Part shown: positions 45,265-54,643 of the stretch, piece after piece
Layout of the letters: each line of letters begins with the position of its first letter
How positions within the stretch are numbered: position 1 is the first letter of the stretch
Assembly (NCBI GenBank): GCA_037968855.1
Contig: JBBKWH010000071.1
Span: 1-59,817 of the forward strand
Reading direction: 5' to 3'
Origin: JBBKWH01 sp037968855
GTDB taxonomy: Bacteria; Pseudomonadota; Gammaproteobacteria; Pseudomonadales; Moraxellaceae
Length of the DNA: 59,817 bases
Notes under the pieces: generated by a model
Databases searched by the model: none
Seen by the model: the letters and a program-made list of their open reading frames with translations, nothing else
What the model was told of the DNA's origin: nothing
Translations under genes and position numbers: made by a program

Positions 45265-45905
45265 TTCGTATTGCGGTCTTAGCATCTGGTCATGGGAGTA
45301 ATTTGCAGGCATTGATCAATGCCTGCAATACGGGCGTTATTCGTGGCTCGATTGTCGGTCTGCTGACCAATCGACCAGATGCCTATGCCATTACTCGTGC
45401 GCAACAAGCCAACATTCGTCATGTGGTGATTAATCATCAAGACTATGCCAATCGTGAAGTGTTTGAAGCAGACTTGATCAGCACGCTCAATGGCTGGCAA
45501 CCTGACTTGATCGTGCTGGCAGGCTTTATGCGGGTATTGACCGAGAGTTTTGTCACGCGGTTTAGTGGCCAAATTATCAATATTCACCCGTCATTACTGC
45601 CTGCGTATAAAGGGCTCAACACCCATCATCGCGTACTGACAGCCGGTGAGCAACTGCATGGTTGCTCAGTGCACTTTGTCACCCCAGAACTCGATTCGGG
45701 TGCAGTGATTGCCCAAGCCTTGTTGACGGTTGATTTGGACGAAACCGCAGAACAACTGGCCACTCGGATTCATCAGTTAGAACATCAACTGTATCCGCGC
45801 ATTGTCAGTTGGATTGCAGCAGGTCGGGTCGCGTTATTGGGTAATCGAGTCTATCTGGATGGTCAGCCCATGACCCATCCGATTCGTTTTTGGCAACACG
45901 GCTAA
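45261..45905 (+). CDS. purN: Phosphoribosylglycinamide formyltransferase
   Basis: Formyl-tetrahydrofolate-dependent GAR transformylase of 214 residues. N-terminal VLASGHGSNLQALI, central VLAGFMRVL, INIHPSLLPAYKGLNTH with the catalytic Asn-His, and HFVTPELDSGAVI. It starts with TTG overlapping the purM stop (TTGA), so translation is coupled. Next step partner of purM in de novo purine synthesis. Confidence 0.95.
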   Translation: MIRIAVLASGHGSNLQALINACNTGVIRGSIVGLLTNRPDAYAITRAQQANIRHVVINHQDYANREVFEADLISTLNGWQPDLIVLAGFMRVLTESFVTRFSGQIINIHPSLLPAYKGLNTHHRVLTAGEQLHGCSVHFVTPELDSGAVIAQALLTVDLDETAEQLATRIHQLEHQLYPRIVSWIAAGRVALLGNRVYLDGQPMTHPIRFWQHG

Positions 45906-45978
45906 CCATCCGCCACTGGCCATGCCCTACCGATCTCGTTCATGATGATAACTATCTGATCAAGATCGGTACTGCCAG

Positions 45979-47721
45979 ATGTCTTTTGCCTTCACACACT
46001 CAGCAATAACAACCCTCTGTTTACTGGGTCTATCATGGTCTAGTGATAGCCATGCGCGTGATCAACCACCACCAGAAGCCGCCTCAGGTCTCAAGCCAGT
46101 CCAGATTATTCACAGCCCAACGCAACGCGGCCAAAGTGGGATCTGCGTTACAGCCAATCCAGATGCAACCCAAGCCTGTCTACAACAACTGCAAGCCGGT
46201 GGCAGTGCCGCCGATGGTGCATTGGCTGCGGCATGGATGTTGGGTTTGGTCGAGCCACAATCGTCTGGTTTAGGCGGTGGTGGGTATCTGGTTTATTTTG
46301 ATGGCAAGCATGTCATTAACCTAGATGGTCGAGAAACTGCACCACAGTTAGCGTTATCCAATCGGTTTTTGCGACCCAATGGTCAACCGCTCGGATTTCG
46401 CGAAGCAGTTGTTTCTGGCTTATCTGTGGGCACGCCCAGCATGGTGGCACTGATGCAAGAAATGCATCGTCGCTTTGGTCAACGCCCTTGGGCTAGTAGC
46501 CTGCAACCGGCGATTGCTATGGCCAAAAATGGCTTTGCGGTTGGCCCTCGCTTACACCAATTATTAAGGCTTGATCAACAACTCGCTCAATCCTCCGCTG
46601 CCGAGTATTTTTATCCCAATGGACAAGCCTTGGCTGTGGGCGCACGCCGAACCAATCCCGCCTATGCCCAAACGCTGTCGCAGATTGCCCAACACGGCAG
46701 CACGGTGTTCTACCAAGGATCGTTAGCCGCCAACATCAGTAGCGCCATTCAAGCACATAACGGTGATTTAACTATTGAAGATCTGGCTCGTTATCAAGTC
46801 ACTACCCATCCGGCACTATGCCAAACACTTACTTCCTATCAGGTCTGCGGCATGGGGCCATCGTCGTCTGGTGGCATCGCTGTTTTACAAAGTTTAGCGA
46901 TGTTGCAAGGACAATATACTGATAATGCCATTACAAATATGACCCGTTTGACCAACGCTGAACGCCTCGCCTTTGCTGATCGTGATGCTTATCTGGCAGA
47001 TGATCAATTTGTTAATGTCCCCACACCTGCTCTACTTGATCCAAATTACCTCAAGCAACGGCAAAGACTGGCCATTGGACCTCGCTTAAATCAGGTCCAA
47101 GCGGGATTAATCCAACGCGCCCCATCAGGTGAAGGGATTGATGCGCCGAATACCACGCACATTAGCGTGGTGGATGCACAAGGCCGAGCAGCGAGTATGA
47201 CACTGTCGATTGAGAGCGCCTTTGGCTCACGGATTTGGATCAAATCGGGTGGGTTTTTGCTCAACAATGAACTGACCGATTTTTCCTTTGTGCCACAAAA
47301 AAACGACCAACAAGTTGCCAATCGGGTACAAGCAGGCAAACGTCCCCGTTCTAGTATGAGCCCAACCTTGATCTTGAATGTACAAGGCAAACAGGTCGAT
47401 GGCGTGCTCGGCTCACCCGGTGGCAGCCAAATTATTGGTTATGTGGTGCAAGCCGCTTGGGGCTTGATCAATGGCCAAACGGTGCGTGATGTGCTGGAAC
47501 AGCCACATGTGCTACGTCGTGGTGATGACACCGAACTGGAGCAAGGTCGCTTTAGCGATGAGCAAAAACAAGCCCTGATTGACGCGGGGCATAGCCTCAA
47601 AGAAGGCGAAATGACCAGTGGCTTGGCCGTGATTTGGCGACAAAATGATCGCTTTGTTGCAGGCGCTGATCCACGCCGTGAAGGTACAGCACTTGCGGTT
47701 CATCCTTTACCCATGGAATAA
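45979..47721 (+). CDS. ggt: Gamma-glutamyltransferase
   Basis: A periplasmic self-cleaving hydrolase/transferase of 580 residues acting on glutathione. A signal peptide (about 1-26) leads the large subunit with SGLGGGGYLVYFD and LDGRETAP. The small subunit begins at the nucleophile Thr392 in NTTHISVVD, followed by LLNNELTDFSF and MSPTLIL with SPGGSQII. All key residues are present. Transcribed alone to a shared terminator. Confidence 0.93.
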   Translation: MSFAFTHSAITTLCLLGLSWSSDSHARDQPPPEAASGLKPVQIIHSPTQRGQSGICVTANPDATQACLQQLQAGGSAADGALAAAWMLGLVEPQSSGLGGGGYLVYFDGKHVINLDGRETAPQLALSNRFLRPNGQPLGFREAVVSGLSVGTPSMVALMQEMHRRFGQRPWASSLQPAIAMAKNGFAVGPRLHQLLRLDQQLAQSSAAEYFYPNGQALAVGARRTNPAYAQTLSQIAQHGSTVFYQGSLAANISSAIQAHNGDLTIEDLARYQVTTHPALCQTLTSYQVCGMGPSSSGGIAVLQSLAMLQGQYTDNAITNMTRLTNAERLAFADRDAYLADDQFVNVPTPALLDPNYLKQRQRLAIGPRLNQVQAGLIQRAPSGEGIDAPNTTHISVVDAQGRAASMTLSIESAFGSRIWIKSGGFLLNNELTDFSFVPQKNDQQVANRVQAGKRPRSSMSPTLILNVQGKQVDGVLGSPGGSQIIGYVVQAAWGLINGQTVRDVLEQPHVLRRGDDTELEQGRFSDEQKQALIDAGHSLKEGEMTSGLAVIWRQNDRFVAGADPRREGTALAVHPLPME

Positions 47722-47739
47722 ATCAGGTGAGCCAGACAC

Positions 47740-47768
47740 AAAAAAGCCCTGATCACTCAGGGCTTTTT
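47740..47768. terminator. Bidirectional terminator between ggt and etfA
   Basis: AGCCCTGA/TCAGGGCT (47745-47752 with 47757-47764), TCAC loop, A run before and T run after. It serves ggt and the converging etfBA operon. Confidence 0.93.
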
Positions 47769-47786
47769 GTTGAATCAAGCAGCAGA

Positions 47787-48719
47787 TTAGATCTTGCTGG
47801 TCAATTCTGGCACGAGGGTAAACAGATCGCCTTCTAGGAAGTAATCTGCAACCGACGCGATTGGTGCTTCTGGGTCTTTGTTGATGGCAACAATGACTTT
47901 AGAGTCTTTCATACCAGCCAAATGCTGGATTGCACCGGAGATACCGACCGCAATGTACAGCTCTGGTGCAACGATCTTGCCGGTTCGACCAACCTGCATG
48001 TCGTTTGGTACAAAGCCTGCGTCAACGGCGGCGCGTGATGCACCCATCGCTGCACCAAGCTTGTCGACCAATGGCACCAACACTTTGTCGAAGTTGTCGC
48101 CATTGCCCATACCACGGCCACCGGAGACAACGATCTTGGCAGCAGTCAGTTCTGGACGGTCAGACTTGGCCAGCTCTTCGCCAACGAAGCTAGACTTGCC
48201 AGCATCTTCAACATCAGAGATCGCTTCGATTGCAGCAGAACCGCCTTCGGCAGCAGCAGCGTCAAAACCAGTACCACGAACGGTGATGATTTTGATGGCT
48301 TCGCTGGTTTGAACAGTCGCAATCGCGTTACCCGCGTAAATTGGACGCTCAAAGGTATCAGCGCTGATGACTTTGGAGATGTCGGAGATCATGCCAACAT
48401 CTAACAAAGCAGCCACGCGTGGCATGAAGTTTTTGCCGTTGGTGGTCGCAGCAGCCAAAATGTGGCTGTAAGCTTTACCAACATTAGTAACCAACAGACC
48501 AACGTTTTCGGCCAGTTGATGTGCATAAGCAGCATTGTCAGCAACCAATACTTTGCTCACGCCTGCAATTTTTGCAGCAGCATCAGCAGCTGCTTGGCAG
48601 TTTTCACCAGCAACCAGCACGTGAATATCGCCACCGATTTTTTGCGCAGCAGTAATGACGTTCAGCGTGGCTGACTTCAAGCTTGCGTTATCGTGTTCGG
48701 CGTAAACCAGAATACCCAT
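47787..48719 (-). CDS. etfA: Electron transfer flavoprotein, alpha subunit
   Basis: The FAD-binding subunit (310 residues) of ETF, which takes electrons from acyl-CoA and other dehydrogenases to ETF-ubiquinone oxidoreductase. The C-terminal FAD domain has SGGRGMG, GASRAAVDAG, QVGRTGKIVAPELY, GISGAIQH and VAINKDPEAPI. The N-terminal domain is Ala-rich and normal in length. Follows etfB after 24 bases. Confidence 0.96.
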   Translation of the reverse strand: MGILVYAEHDNASLKSATLNVITAAQKIGGDIHVLVAGENCQAAADAAAKIAGVSKVLVADNAAYAHQLAENVGLLVTNVGKAYSHILAAATTNGKNFMPRVAALLDVGMISDISKVISADTFERPIYAGNAIATVQTSEAIKIITVRGTGFDAAAAEGGSAAIEAISDVEDAGKSSFVGEELAKSDRPELTAAKIVVSGGRGMGNGDNFDKVLVPLVDKLGAAMGASRAAVDAGFVPNDMQVGRTGKIVAPELYIAVGISGAIQHLAGMKDSKVIVAINKDPEAPIASVADYFLEGDLFTLVPELTSKI

Positions 48720-48743
48720 GATCAGATTCCTTATACCGACTGA

Positions 48744-49493
48744 TTAGATGACTTTGGCTTCGTTCTTGAGCTTGTCTACCAGCTCATCGACCGACTTAAC
48801 CTTGATACCGGCTTTACGCTCGGCTGGTGGCTCAACTTTCAAGGTCTTGACCTTAGCAGTGGTGTCCACGCCATAGTCAGCAGGAGTCTTGGTGTCGAGA
48901 GGCTTTTTACGCGCTTTCATGATGTTTGGCAGTGCTGCATAGCGTGGCTCGTTCAGACGCAAGTCTGTGGTCACGATAGCTGGCAATGGCAGGGCAACAG
49001 TTTGTGCGCCGCCGTCAACTTCACGCTCAACATTCATGACGCCGTTTTCGACAGTCACTTTAGAGGCGAAGGTGCCTTGACCAACACCCATCAACGCCGC
49101 CAGCATTTGGCCGGTTTGGTTATTGTCGTCATCAATGGCTTGCTTGCCTAGCAAAATGATCTGAGGTTGCTCTTGATCAACAATGCCTTTTAGGATTTTG
49201 GCCACAGCCAATGAGCCAACAGCATCATCAGTTTGAACCAAAATACCGCGGTCAGCACCTAGTGCCATCGCAGAACGGATTTGTTCTTGGGCAGCAGTAG
49301 GACCTACTGAAACCACAACAATCTCAGTCACGACGCCTTTTTCTTTCAGACGAACAGCTTCTTCAACGGCGATTTCGCAGAATGGATTAATCGACATTTT
49401 GACGTTAGTCAGGTCGACACCAGTATTATCCGCCTTGACGCGCACTTTGACGTTGTAATCGACAACGCGCTTGACAGCAACAAGAGCCTTCAT
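48744..49493 (-). CDS. etfB: Electron transfer flavoprotein, beta subunit
   Basis: AMP-binding subunit of ETF, 249 residues. Family signature around VKRVVDYNVKVRVK, SINPFCEIAVEEAVRLKE, GADRGILVQTDD and KQAIDDDNNQTGQMLAALMG, plus the C-terminal recognition helix region. First gene of etfBA; its upstream region holds a strong palindrome at 49766. Confidence 0.96.
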   Translation of the reverse strand: MKALVAVKRVVDYNVKVRVKADNTGVDLTNVKMSINPFCEIAVEEAVRLKEKGVVTEIVVVSVGPTAAQEQIRSAMALGADRGILVQTDDAVGSLAVAKILKGIVDQEQPQIILLGKQAIDDDNNQTGQMLAALMGVGQGTFASKVTVENGVMNVEREVDGGAQTVALPLPAIVTTDLRLNEPRYAALPNIMKARKKPLDTKTPADYGVDTTAKVKTLKVEPPAERKAGIKVKSVDELVDKLKNEAKVI

Positions 49494-49763
49494 GGAATCC
49501 TCGGCTTTCAGCTATGAAAAAAAGATCATCAACGTGCATGGCGCACGCGAATGTATAAAAGGTGCATTATCTTCCTATCGCAAGCCCACAAGGTCAAGCC
49601 GCAATTGACTTTACAGCAGCAAACAAACACAAAACAGCTGCTTTTTTGGCGTTTTTGTCTTGCAAACCGCGAGGTGGGTGCAGTCAATCGTTTTTGTAGA
49701 TCACTGTCAATGACCATGAACAGGCCAGTCAGCGGTCATTGTGGCAAATCGGTATAAATTTTA

Positions 49764-49781
49764 TTGACAATGATCATTGTC
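49764..49781. promoter_or_regulatory. Perfect 16-bp palindrome in the etfB/hydrolase divergent region
   Basis: GACAATGATCATTGTC (49766-49781) is a perfect dyad, and TTGACA at 49764-49769 overlaps its left arm. It lies in the 399-base gap between etfB and the second PF10118 gene. It looks like an operator for a dimeric repressor. No good -10 is found at the matching distance. The rest of the gap (49494-49763 and 49782-49889) shows no gene or other structure. Confidence 0.55.
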
Positions 49782-49892
49782 TATTGCAGCCTGTTGATTA
49801 TCTGCTCGGTCGTTGATGTGGCATGCCATTTTGCCCCATGAGTCAAGCTGACTCCCCCATTAGACGACTGTATCATCTGCAAGGAATCTATG

Positions 49893-50699
49893 ATGAATGC
49901 CAAACTGTCACGTCACATTACGGTCCGCCGCGAATCTTTTGATTTCAATCAGTTACCCTTGTATTACTACGCTAACAATCCGTTTATCTCGCATATGTTG
50001 ACGGCGCTATCGCTGACCTTTCCCAATGGGGAGCGCTTCTTTGTGCATGCCGTGCGCAATGTGCGCGATCAAGTCAAAGATGCCACTTTACAGCATGACG
50101 TTTCGGCATTTATTGGCCAAGAAGCCATGCACAGCCATGCACACGAAGACTTTAATGAATTTGCCATTCGGATGGGCTTAGACGTCCAGCCAGTGATTGA
50201 TTTTGAGCACGAAAAAATCGAAAAACTCAAAGGCTCATTGGGCAAAAAAGAGCAATTGGCGATTACTTGTGCGCTTGAACACTTTACCGCCATCATTGCG
50301 CAATATTTACTCGAAAATGATGACTTTCAGCAAGGCTTTCATCCCGAAGCTGCCCGACTTTGGATGTGGCATGCCTTAGAAGAAACCGAGCATAAGGCCG
50401 TAGCGTTTGATGTGTATCAAGACGTGTTTGCGGATGATGTGGTGCGTAAACGCATGATGCGAATTGTCACGGTGACGTTTTTGAGCCGGATTACCCAACT
50501 GACCTTAAAGCTAGTCATGAAAGATCCTGTTGCACGCAAACAGTGGCGCAAAAACTTAGCAGGTGCGCGCCGGATTGGTCAGTTATTACAGGCATTGGTT
50601 CCCGCTTATCTGGACTACTATCGTGATGGCTTCCACCCCAACCAACACGACACCACAGACTTGGCAACGGCATGGAGTGCACGGCTATCCGCTGCTTAA
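49893..50699 (+). CDS. PF10118-type predicted metal-dependent hydrolase (paralogue)
   Basis: A helical protein of about 268 residues, the second member of this family in the window. Shared blocks: LTFPNGERFFVHAVRNVRDQ, FIGQEAMHSHAHEDFN, LEHFTAIIAQYLLE and WHALEETEHKAVAFDVYQDV, and a final DGFHPNQHD. These His/Glu residues fit a di-metal ferritin-like centre. AAGGA at 49881 fits the ATG at 49893 (spacing 7) better than the one at 49890. Substrate unknown. Divergence from etfBA hints at a link with fatty acid metabolism, as inference only. Confidence 0.85.
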   Translation: MNAKLSRHITVRRESFDFNQLPLYYYANNPFISHMLTALSLTFPNGERFFVHAVRNVRDQVKDATLQHDVSAFIGQEAMHSHAHEDFNEFAIRMGLDVQPVIDFEHEKIEKLKGSLGKKEQLAITCALEHFTAIIAQYLLENDDFQQGFHPEAARLWMWHALEETEHKAVAFDVYQDVFADDVVRKRMMRIVTVTFLSRITQLTLKLVMKDPVARKQWRKNLAGARRIGQLLQALVPAYLDYYRDGFHPNQHDTTDLATAWSARLSAA

Positions 50700-50716
50700 G
50701 CCATTAAGTGTGCGGT

Positions 50717-50748
50717 AAAAAATCTCAGACTAGCTGGGATTTTTTTTG
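50717..50748 (+). terminator. Terminator of the second hydrolase gene
   Basis: ATCTCAG/CTGGGAT stem (one T-G pair, 50722-50728 with 50734-50740) followed by a run of T's. The hairpin overlaps the last codons and stop of the converging xerC gene. Confidence 0.75.
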
Positions 50749-51674
50749 CGCGCCCGTGGATGCGTCTGATCGTACACTTGAGTCAATCGAGCAAAATCTA
50801 AATGGGTATAGATTTGTGTAGTGCTAATGCTGGCATGCCCCAACAGCTCTTGTACCGCACGCAAATCCCCACTTCCCGCCAGCAAGTGCGAGGCAAAACA
50901 GTGGCGCAATAAATGCGGGTGCAAGTGCTGATCAATCCCCGCACGAATCGCTTGTGCCGTGACGCAGCGTTCAATACTACGACCAGATAAACGCGTCCCA
51001 CGTTGTTCGCTAATAAACAATGCTTGCTCGTCTCCTTCGATCCATAGCTCACGGTGGGGTAACCAGTCTTGTAAAGCTTGCAGCGCTTTACGACCAATCG
51101 GTAGGATGCGTGTTTTACGCCCTTTACCCAGCACCGTGACCAATGCACGCGACAAATCCACATCCGCCATGGATAGCATTGATAACTCGGATAAGCGCAG
51201 GCCACTGCTATACAACAACTCCAATATGGCCCGATCACGCACCCAGAGCCGCGCTGCCATTGGATCGCTTGGTGCTGGTTGATCCAACACTTGATTGAGC
51301 AATTCAGCGTCCATCATGGCCGGTAAAGGTCGTGCTGGACGCTTGATCTTAAACTGCGCAGTCGGGTTATGGCTTAACACACCTTGCCCCACCAACCAAT
51401 CGGCAAACTGGCGAATCGCCGATAACTCACGTTGCAAGCTACTCGGTGCAAGGCCATCCCGTTCAATACGCTGACCCGCAAAGCGGCCAATCAACGCACG
51501 GTCTAAGCCCGTCCACGCCTCCACGCCCTCATCCCGCAATAATTGAACTAACTGCATGACATCGCGCTGATACGCTTTGAGAGTATGCGCCGAGCGTTGG
51601 GCAATGCTTAAGCCCGCCAGCCAACGATCAAGCAGCGTGGTTAAGCCATCTTTATTAGAATCAGACATCAGCAT
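50730..51674 (-). CDS. xerC: Tyrosine recombinase XerC
   Basis: Chromosome-dimer resolving recombinase, 314 residues. N-terminal SAM-like core-binding domain; catalytic residues appear in SSGLRLSEL (Arg), GKGRKTR (Lys), HPHLLRHCFASHLL (His/Arg), LLGHASISTTQIYTH (His) and the nucleophile Tyr in IYTHLD. Location downstream of lysA-dapF is the usual chromosomal one, so it is not an integrase. It follows dapF by 35 bases without the yigA-like gene often between them. Confidence 0.94.
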   Translation of the reverse strand: MLMSDSNKDGLTTLLDRWLAGLSIAQRSAHTLKAYQRDVMQLVQLLRDEGVEAWTGLDRALIGRFAGQRIERDGLAPSSLQRELSAIRQFADWLVGQGVLSHNPTAQFKIKRPARPLPAMMDAELLNQVLDQPAPSDPMAARLWVRDRAILELLYSSGLRLSELSMLSMADVDLSRALVTVLGKGRKTRILPIGRKALQALQDWLPHRELWIEGDEQALFISEQRGTRLSGRSIERCVTAQAIRAGIDQHLHPHLLRHCFASHLLAGSGDLRAVQELLGHASISTTQIYTHLDFARLTQVYDQTHPRARKKNPS

Positions 51675-51709
51675 TCACGTTCATGATTGGCATTTGGGTA
51701 AGGCGTCGA

Positions 51710-52558
51710 TTAGTCGTTGAGATCGCGAGTATGAATCACCCCTTCAAACACATTGGCCGTTGGCCCTGTCATCCAGACCACATCGCCATCCTGCCAACGA
51801 ATCGACAATGGACCGCCCGCCAACTCCACGCGAATGTCCTGACCGGCATCCAGCAAGCCACGCCGAATACCACTGACCACCGCAGCACAAGCGCCTGTAC
51901 CACAGGCCAAGGTTTCACCCGTGCCACGCTCAAACACCCGCAAGCGAATTTGACGACGATTGATCACTTGCATAAAGCCCACATTGACCCGCTTAGGAAA
52001 ACGCTCATGCGATTCAAGTGCAGGCCCTAGCGTTGCCACATCTGCCGTTTGTACATCGGGTACCACAATCACGGCATGTGGATTGCCCATATTGACCACA
52101 TCTAGCTCAACAATCTGACCTGCTGCCTGTACTGGATAGCTGGCAGCAACTTGATCGCTAACAAATGGAATCTCAGCCGGTGTGATACGTGGTTGGCCCA
52201 TATTGACCCGTACCCAGCCTTCGCTGTTGATCTCTGGCTCGACAATACCGCTACTAGTCGAGACACGAATTTTGCTTTTTTTGGTCAAGCGGCGCTCATG
52301 CACAAAGCGGGCAAAACAGCGCACGCCATTGCCACACTGCTCGACCTCTGAGCCATCGGCATTAAAGATCCGATAGCGAAAGTCTACATCTGGCTGATCC
52401 GGCGGCTCGACAATCAACATTTGATCAAAGCCAATGCCAAAGTGTCGATCCGACAACTGCTGAATCAATGCAGGCGTCATGTGAAAACGCTGTGTGACCA
52501 GATCAATGACCATAAAATCATTGCCCAGCCCGTGCATCTTGGTAAATTCGATCCGCAT
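51710..52558 (-). CDS. dapF: Diaminopimelate epimerase
   Basis: Converts LL- to meso-diaminopimelate for lysine and peptidoglycan, 282 residues. The two catalytic cysteines are in the GNGVRCFARF and LACGTGACAAVV motifs; MHGLGNDFMVID begins the protein. ATG 52558 has GGAG 8 bases upstream. It begins 5 bases after the lysA stop, so the operon order is lptM-lysA-dapF-xerC. Confidence 0.96.
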   Translation of the reverse strand: MRIEFTKMHGLGNDFMVIDLVTQRFHMTPALIQQLSDRHFGIGFDQMLIVEPPDQPDVDFRYRIFNADGSEVEQCGNGVRCFARFVHERRLTKKSKIRVSTSSGIVEPEINSEGWVRVNMGQPRITPAEIPFVSDQVAASYPVQAAGQIVELDVVNMGNPHAVIVVPDVQTADVATLGPALESHERFPKRVNVGFMQVINRRQIRLRVFERGTGETLACGTGACAAVVSGIRRGLLDAGQDIRVELAGGPLSIRWQDGDVVWMTGPTANVFEGVIHTRDLND

Positions 52559-52563
52559 CTTGA

Positions 52564-53811
52564 TTACTCCGGCAGCAAGGACTCTAAGGCCCACAACGAC
52601 TCGACCGCTTCACGCTGACGCACCACAAAGGCTTGCTCGCCATCCACCATGACTTCAGCGGCACGGCCACGGGTGTTGTAGTTGCTGCTCATCACAAAGC
52701 CATACGCACCTGCGCCCATCACCGCCAGAATGTCATTCTCTTGTAATGACAATGTCCGTTCTTTGCCCAAAAAATCGCCGGTTTCGCAGATCGAACCGAC
52801 CAAATCCCACACCTGCTCGCCTGTCGCACGTGGCGCAGCAACAGGTTGAATATCCATCCATGCGCTATATAACGACGGACGAATCAAATCGTTCATCGCA
52901 CCATCAATCAAGGCAAAGTTACGATGTGCCGTGGGTTTAAGCAAATCCACACGGGTCAGCATCACGCCTGCATTGGCACTGATCGCCCGACCCGGTTCCA
53001 TATAGACCTTAAGGCCAAGTTTTTCTAAGGCTGGACGCAAGGCAGCGGCATATTCGGCGGGTGTGGGTGGGGTTTCGTCTTTGTAGCAGACGCCCAAACC
53101 ACCGCCGATATCGATATGCTTGAGCGCAATACCCATCTGTTTAAGCTGGCCGATCATGTCGATGATCTTGTCGAGCGCATCTTTAAATGGCGTGGTGGTG
53201 GTGAGCTGTGAGCCAATATGGCAATCAATCCCAACCACCTCAAGCCCTGCCAACGATGCCGCCAACTGATAGGTCTCGTAGACCGTATCGCTAGGCACAC
53301 CAAATTTATTTTCTTTTAAACCGGTCGAAATATACGGATGAGTCTGTGCATCAACATCCGGATTGACCCGCAAGGACACCGGCGCACGCACACCCATTCG
53401 CTGTGCGACCCGATCAATCCGCGATAGCTCTGCTGCTGATTCAACGTTAAAACAAGCAATGCCCAGTTTGAGCGCAGTTTCGATCTCGGCTTCGGTTTTG
53501 CCTAGACCCGAAAATACCACTTTGGCCGGATCACCACCAGCAGCCACCACCCGCGCAAGCTCGCCACCACTGACAATATCGAAGCCTGCGCCCAGCTTGG
53601 CCAGCACATTGAGCACCGCGATGTTGGAGTTAGACTTAACTGCAAAACACACTTGATGGTCGATAAAAGCAAAGGCTTGATCAAAAGCCAAATAATTGCG
53701 TTCAAATTGCGCGCGCGAGTACACATACAACGGTGTGCCATGCTGCTCGGCAAGATAAGATAAGCTGACTTTTTCGGCGTGTAACACACCTTCAATACGA
53801 TCAAAACTCAT
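52564..53811 (-). CDS. lysA: Diaminopimelate decarboxylase
   Basis: PLP-dependent last step of lysine synthesis, 415 residues. The PLP lysine is in CFAVKSNSN; the HIGSQ, GGGLGVCY and C-terminal GAYGFVMSSNYNTRGRAAEV motifs are typical. Alanine-racemase-like barrel then beta domain. Seven bases separate it from lptM upstream. Confidence 0.96.
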   Translation of the reverse strand: MSFDRIEGVLHAEKVSLSYLAEQHGTPLYVYSRAQFERNYLAFDQAFAFIDHQVCFAVKSNSNIAVLNVLAKLGAGFDIVSGGELARVVAAGGDPAKVVFSGLGKTEAEIETALKLGIACFNVESAAELSRIDRVAQRMGVRAPVSLRVNPDVDAQTHPYISTGLKENKFGVPSDTVYETYQLAASLAGLEVVGIDCHIGSQLTTTTPFKDALDKIIDMIGQLKQMGIALKHIDIGGGLGVCYKDETPPTPAEYAAALRPALEKLGLKVYMEPGRAISANAGVMLTRVDLLKPTAHRNFALIDGAMNDLIRPSLYSAWMDIQPVAAPRATGEQVWDLVGSICETGDFLGKERTLSLQENDILAVMGAGAYGFVMSSNYNTRGRAAEVMVDGEQAFVVRQREAVESLWALESLLPE

Positions 53812-53818
53812 GAGGGTG

Positions 53819-53938
53819 TTACTCCGCTGGGGTGGTCATAGGGGTGGTTGATGATGATGGCAAAACCAATGGGCCTTTTTGGCCACATGCGGTCAGGGTC
53901 AACGGCAACATGAGCGCCAACCAGACAACTACACGCAT
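53819..53938 (-). CDS. lptM: Small LptM/YifL-type lipoprotein
   Basis: A 39-residue lipoprotein. A short signal with lipobox LTAC (Cys18) is followed by GQKGPLVLP, the conserved start of LptM (YifL), and a Ser/Thr/Pro tail. LptM helps the LptDE lipopolysaccharide translocon mature its disulphides in E. coli. AAGGA is 7 bases before ATG 53938; an ATG two codons upstream is too close to it. Its place just before lysA is the same as in E. coli. Too short to be called by length alone, so the lipobox and position carry the case. Confidence 0.88.
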   Translation of the reverse strand: MRVVVWLALMLPLTLTACGQKGPLVLPSSSTTPMTTPAE

Positions 53939-54079
53939 GCTCATTCCTTAGCAATCAATATTGCCCATAAGTATAGCGAGAATTCTGATGAGCGTGGTTG
54001 GCCATCCCGACCAGATCGTCAACCGAGTCACAGTTCAAGATCTGGCTTTAGGCGTCATTGCTCACGCTAGCGCTAAGCG

Positions 54080-54391
54080 TTAATGTCCCTTTTGAATTAA
54101 GCCGCGCAACATCCCAAACTGCTCAGCGCTGCTAAACACACCCTTATCGATGGCTTGGCTAAATAGATACAGCCATTTTTCACAACTCACATGTACCGGA
54201 CGCAAAAGCTGCTTGCCGCCCTTCCATTCCATCAAGCGCAATCCCTCATAGCCTGCACCATAACGACTGGCTTTAACATAAATGCGCTCCAAGCAAATAG
54301 AATCACAGGCAACACCGTCCCACACACAACCCAACACATAACAAAACTCAGTCTCACGAATGGCGCATTTCTGTGCCTCTAGTTCGTTCAT
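54080..54391 (-). CDS. Hypothetical cytosolic protein
   Basis: I do not recognise the family. It has 103 residues with a very good ribosome site (GGGAG, 7 bases before ATG). The N-terminal half has five cysteines in about 25 residues (KCAIRETEFCY, GCVW, CDSIC), the C-terminal half has a Trp and basic residues. No signal peptide or membrane helix. The cysteine arrangement could bind metal or form disulphides, but there is no clear CxxC pair set. Stands alone between lptM and radA. Confidence 0.7.
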   Translation of the reverse strand: MNELEAQKCAIRETEFCYVLGCVWDGVACDSICLERIYVKASRYGAGYEGLRLMEWKGGKQLLRPVHVSCEKWLYLFSQAIDKGVFSSAEQFGMLRGLIQKGH

Positions 54392-54643
54392 GGCAGATCT
54401 CCCTGATCATTCATGCTGACGCGATATCATCGTTACCCTCTGGACGCTTTGGCGCTCTATAGGGTTGCGTTGACGCTAGCACTGTTATGCAGGCAACTCA
54501 ATCCATCATCAGGCCTCAATCATGCGTCATTATCTGTCGCAGAAAATCACTTGATCTGACGGCTTTAAACAACATGACTGGTCGTTGCTCACACATTCGG
54601 GCATGCTATTTCACCTTCACCACTCTGTTAGGAATCGCCACCG

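Noticed and set aside
50730..51674. Tyrosine recombinase as sign of an integrated element
   Set aside because: It has XerC length and motifs and lies in the usual lysA-dapF-xerC order; no attachment repeats or phage genes are near.
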